19,527 nt of DNA from Zygnema cylindricum (Eukaryota > Streptophyta > Zygnematophyceae > Zygnematales > Zygnemataceae): the NCBI GenBank assembly GCA_037447655.1, contig JBBHKE010002713.1, positions 141,054-160,580 of the forward strand, written 5' to 3'. The translations under genes were made by a program, and so were the position numbers. Of this stretch, positions 9,543 to 18,956 are shown in pieces. Position 1 is the first letter of the stretch. Every line of letters starts with the position of its first letter. The notes beneath the pieces are model-generated. The model was not told where the DNA came from and ran no database searches. It saw only the letters and a list, made by a program, of their open reading frames with translations.

Positions 9543-10454
9543 ATGGAGGACACAAAATTGAAGGTTTTGGGCCCACCCTCTAGGGTGCCCACCTTCAATG
9601 GATCTAGGTTCATCTATTGGGAAGCTATGATGATGGGGGTTTTGTGCAAAAAACAATACTGGGGTATTGTCAGTGGACAATTCAAACCTACACCTTCGGG
9701 AACTCCACCAGGATTTGGAGGAGTAAGGTTTCCTACAGCAGCGACATCTTAAACGGAGGAAGAAGATGACGGGGACGGCAGTGTGTCCAAAAGTAGAAAG
9801 GGAAGGAGACACCCCTCACTCCAATTGCCACGGCATAGGGAGCGGCGGTTGTGAAACAGTGGAAAACGATACTCAATTGTGGGAAGACGTAAACATGGAT
9901 GCTAAGAACTTCATTCTAAGGCACCTCACTCAGCTTTGGCCACCCCTCACTTTCACATTTATAAGGCCGAGGAGTTGTGGGTGAGTTTGGTGGAGATCTA
10001 TAGAGCTGGTACTATTCAAGAGCTCCAGTTGGGTGAGCAGAAACTAGCGAGTTACACTTACAAAGGAGGAAAGATGTTAGATTATTGTAATAATCTTTCT
10101 TGTTTGTATATGGAGATGGAAAGTGCCTAGTGGACAGGTACAATGTAGATGAAAGTTAACACTCTCGTCATAAAGTTACCAGACGAGTACGAGAACATAG
10201 TGCACCGAGTAGAAGAAATGACAGACTGTTCATGGAAGTGGAATACAGTGGGCCGGATGATAGTTGTGCAAGAAAACACCATATAGATTAGGAGAGGATG
10301 AAAAAGCATTCAAGCTCTAGCTGCAGGAGGGGACCGATGGGGGAAGGATCCGAAAAAACCGTCCAAAGGGGAAAGAGATCAGTCTGGAGGATCGAAGCCC
10401 CCAAAGGGCCTTTGTCATTTTTGAAAAAAGCCAGGACACTTTATCGCGAATTGT
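9543..10454 (+). pseudogene. gag: Element B gag, broken
   Basis: Starts MEDTKLKVLGP with ATG 20 bases inside the LTR; VPTFNGSRFIYWEAMM is the typical copia Gag opening. The frame stops at 9752, and the next family-like stretch (LWEDVNMDAKNFILRHL) is in another frame. It then returns to the first frame for ELWVSLVEIY, YKGGKMLDYCNNL and VIKLPDEYENIV, with in-frame stops near 10128 and 10143. The zinc knuckle at 10413-10454 keeps its first Cys, His and last Cys, but the second Cys codon is TGA (10422-10424). So at least two frameshifts and several stops disable it. From 9936 on, gag shares its frame with protease, as in a single copia polyprotein. Confidence 0.85.
9563..9575 (+). other. Primer binding site of element B (half-tRNA, initiator Met)
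   Basis: GGTTTTGGGCCCA differs by one base from the perfect 13-base complement of the initiator Met-tRNA anticodon arm and starts right after the LTR. As in element A, gag reads through it (Val-Leu-Gly-Pro). Confidence 0.8.
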
Positions 10455-11036
10455 GTCAAGCTGTCAGAGTTGAGGCTCAAAGAGAACCGTGGAGGGGGTT
10501 CTTCCGGAGGGAAGAAAAATGCACTTATGGTCACAAAGGTGACAGGAGAAACCGAGGACGAGTCCCTTGAGGAGGATGGGGAGCTTCTTTTTGACGAGAG
10601 TCTGGAGGAGAAGGAGATCCCTCGGAGACAGAAGTGTGCCCTTGGAGCAATTTGGGAAGCTCCACAGGAAGGATGGATCATCGACTCAGGTCCATTCATG
10701 CATATGTGTTTTGATAAGAACCTTTTCACTAAGCTAAGAAAGATCCCTACCTTAGAGATAGAGTATGGGGATGTAAGAGTGGTTACTACAGATCTATTGG
10801 GGTCAGTAGATCTTAAATTCTTAGTGGAGGGTAAGACTTCTATACTCACATTCTCAGATGTACTCTACATTCCTCAGTTGAGCAAAAATCTTGTCTCTAC
10901 ATCTGTATTAGATGACAAAGAGTTTGATACCTTCACTAGAAAGGGATTCTTTACAGCGAAGTATTGGGATGAAGTCTACTTCACGACAAATAAGGGTAGC
11001 CACGGCATGTTTTGACTTAACTTGAGTAATGAAAAG
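10455..11036 (+). pseudogene. pol: Element B protease region
   Basis: Continues the gag frame. WIIDSG (from 10674; DSG at 10683-10691) is the aspartic protease active site, followed by HMCFDKNLF and the SDVLYIPQLSKNLVS motif that marks copia proteases. Family members usually have DSGA(S/T); here DSGP may weaken the active site. A long open frame covers 10470-11015, ending in a TGA. Upstream lies an acidic stretch (ETEDESLEEDGEL) of the kind common between knuckle and protease. Confidence 0.88.
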
Positions 11037-11970
11037 AAGAATGCTTATTATGTTGGTGTTCCAAAATTGATGATTTGGCATAAGCGGTTGGGGCATGTAC
11101 ATTTTGATAGGTTGAGGGAAATGAAGAAGCTTGGTGTAGTATAAGGCTTTCAGTTTGGTGATAATGAAATGGTGGATGATTGTAGTGGATGTGCTTAAAG
11201 AAAAGCTCATTGACTTCCTTTTCCCAAAGTCGTTACGTATAGGGGCGAAAAGGTACTAGATCTAGTCCACACAGATATCTGGGGACCTGCAAGAGTACCT
11301 TCGGTTGGAGGGAAGAGGTTTATGCTAACAATAACCGATGACTGGTCGAGGTACTCCAGAGTCTATTTCCTAAAAACAAAGTTTGAAACACCAACTTACT
11401 TCAAAGAATTTAAAGCCTAGAGTGAGAAGTTGCACGGACCCCCCAATATGAGAATAAGGAGTGATAATTGGGGAGAATATACTTCTAACCAGTTTGCAGA
11501 ATACGTGAGAGATGAGGGAGTTCAGTACCAGAAAACTGTACCATATAACTCGGAACAAAATGGGGTAGTTGAAAAAATGAAACCGAACACTAGGAGATTG
11601 TGTATGTAGTATGTTGGTTGACAAGAAAATAGGAAAGAGATTTTGGGGAGAAGCCATGAACTGTGCCAACTACATTAAAAATAGAGTCCTTACCTCAGCC
11701 GTAAAGGGAATGACACCTTATGAGAGATGGGTTGGAAGGAAACCAGATATCTCACACCTTAAAGCATTCGGTAGCCAAGTCTACAGTCTTGTTACAGATT
11801 GGAAAAGCAGAAAACTAGATGCTAAAGGCAAACCTAGATACTTTGTAGGATATGATCAGGATGTCAAGGGATATAGAGTCTATGACTTAGCAAAGCAAGA
11901 TATTAATCTAGTCAAACACCTAGTTGTCATGGATAAAGGGAAGTCATTTGACCCCTTCAAATATGCCTAG
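11037..11970 (+). pseudogene. pol: Element B integrase region
   Basis: Integrase inserts the cDNA into the host genome. The N-terminal HHCC zinc site is visible as WHKRLGHVHFDRL...CSGCA, interrupted by TAA and TGA codons near 11141-11218. The catalytic core has VHTDIWGP (Asp at 11274), SDNWGEY (Asp at 11463) and NGVVEK (Glu at 11571), an exact D-x35-E spacing. A TAG replaces a residue near 11418, and TAG at 11607 ends the frame. The C-terminal part (MLVDKKIGKRFWGEA, ANYIKNRVL, HLKAFGSQVY, GYDQDVKGYRVYD) continues one frame over from 11611 to 11970. All catalytic residues remain but the frame is broken. Confidence 0.9.
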
Positions 11971-12330
11971 AAGATAAAAATCCGTATTGAGTCTGAAAGC
12001 GAGGAGTGTCTTGTCTTTCCCGAAAAGGATATGAGTAAAACAGTGATTGCAAATTCATGGGAGATACAAGATACAGGAGATCTACCGGACACCTCACATA
12101 TTCTTATAGACTTCGAGGAGACAGAAGAGATGGAACTGGAATCGGCTTCCATGAATAGGGGAGCCGATGAAACAGTAAGGAGAAACCCGAGACTTCTTTC
12201 CATTCCAACTTCAAAGTTTGAGGGAGGGAGAAGGAGCAGCAATAGGATACAAGAGAGACACGTTGCTCATAAGGTAACTAAGCTATCTCATCCTGATGAG
12301 CCCCAGTCATACTTGGAGGCAGTGAACAGC
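11971..12330 (+). pseudogene. pol: Element B integrase-RT linker
   Basis: Same frame as the integrase C-terminus after a TAG at 11968. Acidic and Ser-rich translation, then RRNPR and RSSNRIQ, as usual for the poorly conserved stretch before reverse transcriptase in copia elements. Confidence 0.65.
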
Positions 12331-13288
12331 CCAAAAAAAGACAGATGGATTAGAGCCATAAATGATGAGATGGCTTCTATCATGGAAGCAAATACCTGGA
12401 ACTAGCGGATTGTCCTCCAGATAGAAAACCAATAGGCTGTAAATGGGTATTTAAACTAAAATTCAACCCAGATAAAACCATTGAGAGATATAAGGCTCAA
12501 TTGGTAGCGAAAGGGTTCACTCAAAAGGAGGGGATTGACTATAAGGAGACATTTGCTTCATTTGTTCGGTTCCCTTCAATAAGGATTCTCCTCAGTCTGG
12601 CAGTAGTGGAGGACATGGAAAAACACTAGATAGACATTAAGACTGGTTTTCTTAATGGTGAGTTAGAGAAAGAAATTTTCGTGAGGCAACCCGAGGGGTT
12701 CGTGGAGGAAGGAGAAGAGAGCAAAGTTTGCAAGCTCATAAAGTCCTTATATGGACTGAAGCAGGCTCCCTGATAATGGAATAAGAAACTAGATGAGTTT
12801 CTCACCGGTCTGGGATATATCCGGATCAACTTTGACCTATCTATCTATATGTTTGAAGCTGAGAATAGTATCATTTTTATTACAATCTATGTGGATAATG
12901 TGCTTGTGCTTAGTAAGTCTTTGGAAAAGATCAATAGGCTAAAAAAAGATCTTAGAAGCAGATTTGATATGAAAGATTTAGGTGAGGCAGGATACATTTT
13001 GGGGATTCAAATGGAGAGAGATAGGGCGAAAAGGATTATCGGACTTACTCAGAAAGAAGTAAACATAAAATGCTTGAGAAATTCCAGATGGAAAATGCTA
13101 ACAGTTGTACCACTCCCATGGACTTGAAAAAAGTAAGTGATGGGAGTGTAGAAGAAGGAGTGATAATCTTAGATGATCAGATGAGTCCAGAGGAGAGAGA
13201 GTTTATGAAGTCTATCCCTTATAGACAGGTTGTAGGAATTTTGATCTATTTTATGAACTATACAAGGCTGGACTTAGCGGCAACATAA
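12331..13288 (+). pseudogene. pol: Element B reverse transcriptase, active site changed
   Basis: Copies element RNA into DNA. The opening WIRAINDEMASIMEANTW lies in one frame; from 12399 the rest (KPIGCKWVFKLKFNPD, LVAKGFTQKEGIDYKETFA, DIKTGFLNGELEKEIFV, LIKSLYGLKQAP) is in another after a 1-nt shift. Stops occur at 12627 (TAG) and as adjacent TGA TAA at 12771-12776. The YVDD box reads YVDN (12888-12899), so a catalytic aspartate is lost. A further frameshift near 13060-13080 precedes the thumb/connection part (MLEKFQMENANSCTTPMD, PYRQVVGILIYFMNYTRLDLA). Confidence 0.92.
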
Positions 13289-14177
13289 GGAGTCCTCAAC
13301 AGGAGTCTTAACGATCCTAAGAAGAGAGATTGGGAGGCAGCAAAGAGAGTCATGAGATATCAGGTAGGAGCCAGAGAGTTATGGTTGCATTTGGGAGGGG
13401 AGCACAATGATATCACTACTTGGAGAGATGCCAGTTATGGGGATGCTGAAACTCTGAGACCTCCATTGGCCCTCAGAGTATGCAGATCCAAAAGAAGCTA
13501 ATCTAGATAGTGCCGACTCCAATTTGATATAAACCCAAGTGACTGACCCCTTGACAGTCACAACCCCAATATAGATTCACCCCTGTGAAACAACACTTTC
13601 TGTGTGCTCAGTTTCACCACAGAATGCAAAGTTAGAATATGAGATTTAAACACATTCACCCACTTTGACTTTCCCTTAGAAATGCAGCCACCCTGCCAGA
13701 CAAAAACTCTGACCAACTACACCCCTGTGTAGCCTAGACTCCCCTGAGTCAGCAGCAAAAAGAATCACTGAAAATGGTCAAGTAAATTGATAGTTATGGC
13801 TGGCCAAAGTTTGCCATATATACAAGGTGCTCTCTGGGAGAGGCAGCTACTTACCCAAAATTTTCTAAGTCCTATTCCTTCTCTAAAACTCTATCTACTG
13901 AAGTACGGCACCAATCAAATTACTGTGTCGTACAAAAAAGTACAGGTGCCGGTGTACTTTATGTACGGCCATTGTACGACATGGCCAAAATGTCGACACG
14001 TGTCAAATCAGGATTAGTTCCTGTAATCTCCGAAATTCCCGTAATCCAATGTTATCACGCCACGTGCCATCTGACGTGGCAAATACCGTAATACGCAAAA
14101 GTACCTTTTCCGTGATCCCGGCACCTATCGCGGCCGTCCGATCAAAACCGGCTATAATCCTAGCCGCTGAAATTCGA

Positions 14178-14214
14178 CGCGCATTATTTGTTTCGCTATC
14201 GAAACAAATGCGCG
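14178..14214. repeat. Inverted repeat in solo LTR
   Basis: CGCGCATTATTTGTTTCG and CGAAACAAATGCGCG pair around CTAT, with a 3-base bulge. It sits where the element B LTRs have TTTCGCACGAAACAAATG and a GTCGGATT palindrome, so an LTR hairpin recurs with changed sequence. Confidence 0.6.
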
Positions 14215-14355
14215 GTATCCGTTCTGTCCGCGTACTGTACTGCGTACTAAATCAAATTGTATCTATGCACTAAGTATCTGATCGCCGTTAAACAAACTAA
14301 CCTACATGTAACAATTTATATATTTATCAAATACAATACATCCTAATATGTATCC

Positions 14356-14442
14356 TAGGTCTAACGGTTAGAGCTAACGTCTAGTTGAAATTGACGGACG
14401 GCAGGTACCAGGATCAATTCCTGGGTCCGTCAATTAACTTTT
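14356..14442 (+). ncRNA. tRNA-like Pol III unit in solo LTR
   Basis: Antisense to the LTR. CTAACGGTTAGAGCTAAC resembles the D arm/A-box end. CCAGG-ATCAATT-CCTGG (14408-14424) has exact T-arm geometry (5-bp stem, 7-nt loop). It is followed with no spacer by GTCCGTCAATT, which pairs perfectly over 11 bp with AATTGACGGAC at 14389-14399, like an acceptor stem. TTTT follows at 14439-14442. The long paired stem leaves no room for standard D and anticodon arms. Confidence 0.5.
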
Positions 14443-15080
14443 AGTATATATCTAATCCACCCCATGTCTTCTCTAGTGAGCATTAGACAGCTATGGCTCT
14501 AGCTCCCTCTGAAGCCTTCAGTGACTACAACAAGTGTGGGGGCTTGGAGAAGGGAGTCAGGGACAGACTGCCTTTGCTCTTTTCTCCTTTGCTCTTTTTC
14601 TATAAAGACCTAGAAAATACTCAAATATCAACAGATGCACCATTGAGAAGATGCACTTCTAGCTATGTGTTGTATGTGGGGAAAGGTGTTTGCTGTTGGA
14701 GCAATAAGTAACAAAAGGTGGTTGCTCAGTCTATTATGGAGGCTAAGTATATGGCCTCTTATTCGACTGTGAAAGAGTTGATGTGGATCAAATCCTTGTT
14801 GCAAGTATTGGGGTATATGAAGGAGGGAGTGCTTGAAGTTTTTTGAGATAATCAAGCTTCCATTGCTATTGCAGCCAATCTAAAACATCATTTCAAGGCT
14901 AAGCATATGGTCATAAGCTTGAGCTTCGTGAGGGAAAAGGTTAAAAATAAAATTGTAAATCTTGTGAATAAATTTGATTAACAAATGGTGGCTGACATGA
15001 TGACCAAACCTGTGTCCTCTCCCAAGTTAAAATATTGTAGGGAAAAATGCGGATTAAAAGAAAAGTTAAAATTAGACTAG

Positions 15081-15093
15081 AAAATAAGGGAAG
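15081..15093 (+). other. Polypurine tract of element B
   Basis: AAAATAAGGGAAG abuts the 3' LTR start and follows the last pol stop directly. Confidence 0.75.
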
Positions 15094-16076
15094 TATTGAA
15101 ATAAATAGTTTTGGGGTATTTTCTATATCTAAATATATTAGCGGAAACAGATAAATACTTGCAGCCTGCCTCCATCTCTTCTCTCTTGCCCCCATACTAA
15201 AGAGAGAGAGAGTGATGGAGCCATGGCTACCTCAGCTCCATACGCAGGACTAAAGAGTGACTTAAGTCACTCTCAACAAAAGGTTGAGTCCGACAGGACT
15301 CGAACCTCCGACCGGCAGAGCGCGACGTAGCCGTTAGCTCTAACCAGTATGTCGTAGAAGTCCGTTAGGGTATATAGGGTTTGTTATGTATTAAAACTGT
15401 TGTATGGTACTAAACCGATTAGCTTGAATATGTACGAAGGAACATAAAACTAGTTAAAATTTAGTGCGGATGTCATTTCGCACAAAGCAAATGAATCGTA
15501 CTTTGTTTCGATGGCCGTCATTTAATGTCGGATTTAATCCGACGGCACACATCATTGCCGATATCACAGAATGGTCACTTTGGTGTTTATGGACGTGGCA
15601 TAATCTAGCGCCACGTGGAGGGATAACATTTGGTGGCAGGAATTCCGGGGAACATACGGACGAGTGGAAGGGTGACACGCATCCACTTAGAGGCCTTGTC
15701 GTACACAAGCCGTACAAAAAAGACATCGGTCGTAGTACCTTTTTGTACTTTACACTCATATGATTGGTTCGTACTTTAGTAGATAGGGGCTCTGGGATGG
15801 GTTTAGGACTTAGGAAAATCTGGTAGGTAGTCACCTCTCTCTAAGAGAGCTTTGTATAAAATTGGCATTTTTGCCGGCTCATAACTTATCGGTTGGTTGG
15901 CCGTTTTAAGTGATTTTTTTTGCTACGCACTCAAGGGAGTCTAGGCTGAACAGGGGTGCTGTCAGACTGTCAGTTTGCCTTCTTGGGCAGCAGTGGTTGT
16001 TGCTTGAAGTGGGTTAGTTAAAAACTATCTAGAGGCTTCTTGAATTCTATACTCCAATGGAGGACACAGAATTGCA
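15094..16076 (+). repeat. Element B 3' LTR
   Basis: 983 bp; starts TATTGAAATAAATAG (the canonical TG is mutated to TA) and ends ATTGCA. Similar to the 5' LTR along its length, with about one change in ten by eye. Contains the palindrome at 15527-15543 and TATAAAA at 15855-15861. Confidence 0.93.
15278..15370 (-). ncRNA. tRNA-like Pol III unit, antisense in 3' LTR
   Basis: Minus-strand ACTGGTTAGAGCTAACGG, then GGTCGGAGGTTCGAGTCC with a perfect B-box match, then TTTT (15278-15281). GAGTCC-GACA-GGACTC forms a 6-bp hairpin over the T-arm end. It is closer to a tRNA in the B box than the 5' LTR copy is. Confidence 0.55.
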
Positions 16077-16081
16077 GACCA

Positions 16082-16643
16082 TGAGAAAAAACATCATCTT
16101 CAAATTTTTCTTCAAAACACATATTCTGTGTTTTCAAAAAAAAGATTTACATAAGCAAATAGGAACACATATTCGCACGTGTTTAAATTTCCCTAAAAAA
16201 TTCAAAGATATTTAGCGACAAGGAAAAACGCAGAACGACGAAAAAAAGTACACAATTTGTTCTGTTTTGTCCGTTTTCGCCCGGTACGGAATTAGTTTTA
16301 GTAGGGGTCTCAAAATTCCCATGCCATATCAAGTCGAATGAGCTAGCAACGCAAAGGCAAAGCGCATCTTCTTCAACCATCAACTACACAGGCTAAAAGG
16401 CAGTACGTCTACAATGTCATGGTAAAACATACGATGTCACAATCAGTTCCAAAAAATAACGTGCGACAATGCAGATTGTAGACATTGACAACCGTCACAG
16501 GTATTGTCGACGTATACAATTGTCACAACGTTGATTACGCTTTTGTCCTTCCAAATGTAGGGACGCTTGAAAAACGGGTCGGGCGGATCCGCGCAAAAAT
16601 ACAAGGTAAGTTCGCTAAATTACAAGTATATGAGGACATACCT
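16082..16643. repeat. TIR unit 1, right part
   Basis: Continues the unit broken at 8562: AAAAAACATCATCTTCAA, the AAAACACAT...TGTGTTTT hairpin, GGAACACATATTCGCACGTG and GGATCCGCGC, ending ATATGAGGACATACCT. Open frames on its minus strand resemble one in unit 2 only because the DNA is repeated. Confidence 0.82.
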
Positions 16644-16701
16644 TTGATTTCGTGAGTTATTTTAGTTAAATTTGGCGTCCTCACATGTTTTTTTTTCGTT
16701 A
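16644..16701. other. Spacer between TIR units 1 and 2
   Basis: 58 bases containing GGCGTCCTCACATG, which resembles a unit terminus and may be a truncated extra copy. It ends in TTA. Confidence 0.5.
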
Positions 16702-18178
16702 AGGTATGTCCCCATGTGTATAAGTAAGGGTTTTATTCTGTAGTTTTTTTGTAAAACTTAACGCCGTACTGCCTAAGTTGCAACAGTAGGAAGGAATTGC
16801 AAATTCATAAAGTACAATTTACGACATCCTCAAACTTCGATGTACAAAATTTGTCGTCTTGTGTTTTTCGACCCACTTCCACGACAAAAAACATCATCCT
16901 TAACCTTATGTTTAAAACACATGTGCGATGTGTTTTAAAACTAGATATCTTCGATAAACAGATAGGAACATACATTCGCACGTGACGTAATTTTTAAGAA
17001 AAATCATGCGATTTCTAAGGACAAAGAAAAGTACAAAATTCGCTATTTTTTGTCTTTCTGTGTTCAATACGACGAAGAAAATTACACAATTTGTTTGGTT
17101 TTGTTCGTTTTTGTTCAGTACGGATTTCTTTTTTGCAGGAGTCTCGAAATTCTGATGCCATTTCACGTCGACCGAACTGGAGATGCAAAGGCAAAGCGGA
17201 TCTTCTTCAACCGTGAAAATACACAGGTTGGAAGTTGGTACGTCTAAAATGTCACGGTAAAACAAACGACGTCAGAAACAATTCTAAAAATTAACGTGCG
17301 ACAACACAGATTGTAAACGCGGCAGCCGTCACAGGTATTGTCAACGTATACAATCATCTCTATTAAAAACTATAGACCTTTGGTCGACGTTATGAAAACC
17401 TTTAAATAAGGCGGTGTCAGTTCGTCCGCGCGACCCAAAAGGGCCCATACAGCCATGCCAGGGACGGCGACGACGACCGCGACAGCGACAGCGACAGCGA
17501 CGACGAACACAACAATGACGACGACCGTGACAACGAAAACGACCACAACAACGACGACTACCGCGACCGCTACAACGACCACGAAAACGTTAGACGACTA
17601 CACCGACACCCAAAGACATGATGTACGGATGTGTCAGACCGATAATATTGACCAATTGACACGATGCACAAATTCAAAGTACAGTAAGGTAGATGCGCTT
17701 TCCAAAACGACAATGACACCATGACATCGAGAACAACGTAAATACACCGACCACGAAAGATAAATTGAATTAAACTAAATCAAAGTAATTAGCGAATAGC
17801 GACAGCGACCACAACAGCGACGTCGATGGCAACAACAACCACGACCACCATCATACCGACTAGGTCACTTTAAATGTAGGTGCGGTTCTCCAAAAGCGGC
17901 GCAAAGACTAAAGTAGGCGTAAACAAACAGCAGGACCATCCAGGGAAAAGGTACGAAAAACCGACATGAAAAACGGGCACGAAAAAATAACGTGAAAAAT
18001 AGGTATGAATTACTGAACAAGGTACATGCCCTTGTAACGGGCGTTGATTTACTCGTCGTCACAAACGTAAGTTACAATTACGTTCTTACACATAGGGACA
18101 CTTGAAAACCGGGTTCGGCGAAACCGCGCTAAAATACAAAGTAAGTTCGCTAAGTTCCAAGTACATGAGGACATACCC
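16702..18178. repeat. TIR unit 2, with internal insert
   Basis: Starts AGGTATGTCCCCATGT and ends ACATGAGGACATACCC, an inverted terminal repeat of about 16 bp with one or two mismatches. It is 1477 bp, about twice unit 3, because of an insert at about 17356-18050. A conserved hairpin AAAACACAT-GTGCG-ATGTGTTTT lies at 16914-16936. Confidence 0.8.
17356..18050. repeat. Insert in unit 2 with cryptic CGACAN repeats
   Basis: Absent from units 1 and 3. Contains GCGACA/ACGACG/ACAACG hexamer variants at about 17462-17590 and 17795-17850, and a 13-14-bp periodic ACGAAAAA tract at about 17950-18010. The Thr-rich or Val-rich open frames are repeat products. Confidence 0.65.
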
Positions 18179-18181
18179 TTA

Positions 18182-18953
18182 GGGTATGGCCCCATGTGGC
18201 TAAGTTTGGGTTTTTTTTGTCGTTTTCCTTTCAAACTTAGCACCGTACTGCCTAAGTTGCGACCGTACGAAGAAATCGCAAATTTGTAAAGTACAATTTG
18301 CGTCATTCTCGAACTTAGGATGTACAAAAATTTGACGTCTTGTGTTTTTTCGACCCACTGTCACGTCATTTTCAAACTTATCATAAAACACATCGGCAAT
18401 GTGTTTTAAGCTAATTAAATCCATTTACACCAATAGAAAAATAAATTCACACGTGTGATTATTTTTTTTTAAATGCCTATTGAAAAAAGTACATGGTTGT
18501 TTGTTTTTGTCCACATGCGCCTTGTACAGTTTATTTTTTGCAAGGGACTCGAGGCTGCATTGTCATTTCACGCAAAGTTTAAAAATCTCCGAATGTGAAA
18601 AATGTGCGAAGTCATGACGGCCGGACGGAGAGGTTTAAGCAAAGGCATGTCGTACAACCAGGGGTGCAAGGCTGTACGTCTACGATGTCACGCAATGACA
18701 TGCGACAAAACCAAATAATTTCAAAACTTATGATGTGTCTTGCGACGCTTCAAAAAGTTTCAGAAAAATACGGTGCGGCAAAGGCAAATTGTACATTGTA
18801 ACAGCCATCATGGGTAGTGTCGCCTTATACAATCGTCACAAACTTAAGTAACAATATCGAGTAAACACAGAGACACTTGAAATCTGAGTCCGCCGGATCC
18901 GCGCTAAAACACAAAGTAAGTTCGCTAAATTACAAGTATATGGGGTCGTACCC
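18182..18953. repeat. TIR unit 3, 772 bp
   Basis: Starts GGGTATGGCCCCATGTGG and ends GTATATGGGGTCGTACCC. TTA lies on both sides (18179-18181 and 18954-18956) and is shared with the neighbours. GGG...CCC ends and a TTA target are typical of PIF/Harbinger elements and their Tourist-like short derivatives. No transposase is present, so the assignment is inference. The conserved hairpin is at about 18385-18407. Confidence 0.8.
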
Positions 18954-18956
18954 TTA

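Larger units (their letters stand above)
8563..9562 (+). repeat. Element B 5' LTR
   Basis: Starts TGTTGAAATAAATTG and ends ATTGAA, where the 3' copy ends ATTGCA, directly before the primer site. It holds an antisense tRNA-like unit, a GTCGGATT-T-AATCCGAC palindrome (9013-9029), a TATA box (9341) and, at its end, the gag start (9543). Confidence 0.93.
13447..14633 (-). mobile_element. Solo LTR of a related copia family, nested in element B
   Basis: Read on the minus strand it starts TGTTGATATTTGAGTATTTTCTAGG-like, matching the element B LTR start, keeps TTGTTGTAGTCACTGAAGG, the GTACTT.AGTAGATAG block, a TATA-like site and TTTTTGCTG.TGACTCA.GGGAGTC, and ends with ATGGAGGTCTCAGAGTTTCA, where the gag start would be. 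It is clearly related to element B LTRs but more diverged, and longer (1187 bp). Perfect duplications GATGC flank it (13442-13446, 14634-14638). No internal sequence is present, so LTR-LTR recombination probably removed the rest. Confidence 0.93.
13289..15080 (+). pseudogene. pol: Element B RNase H, split by a solo LTR
   Basis: RNase H degrades the RNA strand during cDNA synthesis. The left part has WEAAKRVMRY and DASYGDA (catalytic-type Asp at 13427). It is interrupted at 13446 and resumes at 14634 with RRCTSSYVLYVGKG, VVAQSIMEAKYMAS, DNQASIAIA, KAKHMV and ADMMTKPV, all normal landmarks of copia RNase H. Stops sit at 14709, before DNQ, and near 14980. The last stop is TAG at 15078-15080, just before the polypurine tract. 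Confidence 0.9.
8563..16076 (+). mobile_element. Element B: degenerate autonomous-type copia retrotransposon
   Basis: A 7.5-kb element with LTRs at 8563-9562 and 15094-16076, a half-tRNA primer site, and gag, protease, integrase, reverse transcriptase and RNase H in Ty1/copia order (integrase before RT). GGCCA (8558-8562) and GACCA (16077-16081) flank it as a target duplication with one change. Joining the flanks at one copy gives a sequence that aligns without gaps to TIR unit 2 (ACCCACTTCCACGACAAAAAACATC), so both ends are firmly placed. It is dead: many stops, several frameshifts, a changed RT active site and a solo LTR inside RNase H. Confidence 0.95.

Noticed and set aside
16183-17265. 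Similar minus-strand peptides in TIR units 1 and 2
   Set aside because: The similarity follows from repeated DNA; the frame is not kept in units 3 and 4.
17370-17724. Val-rich (minus) and Thr-rich (plus) frames
   Set aside because: Products of the CGACAN repeats.
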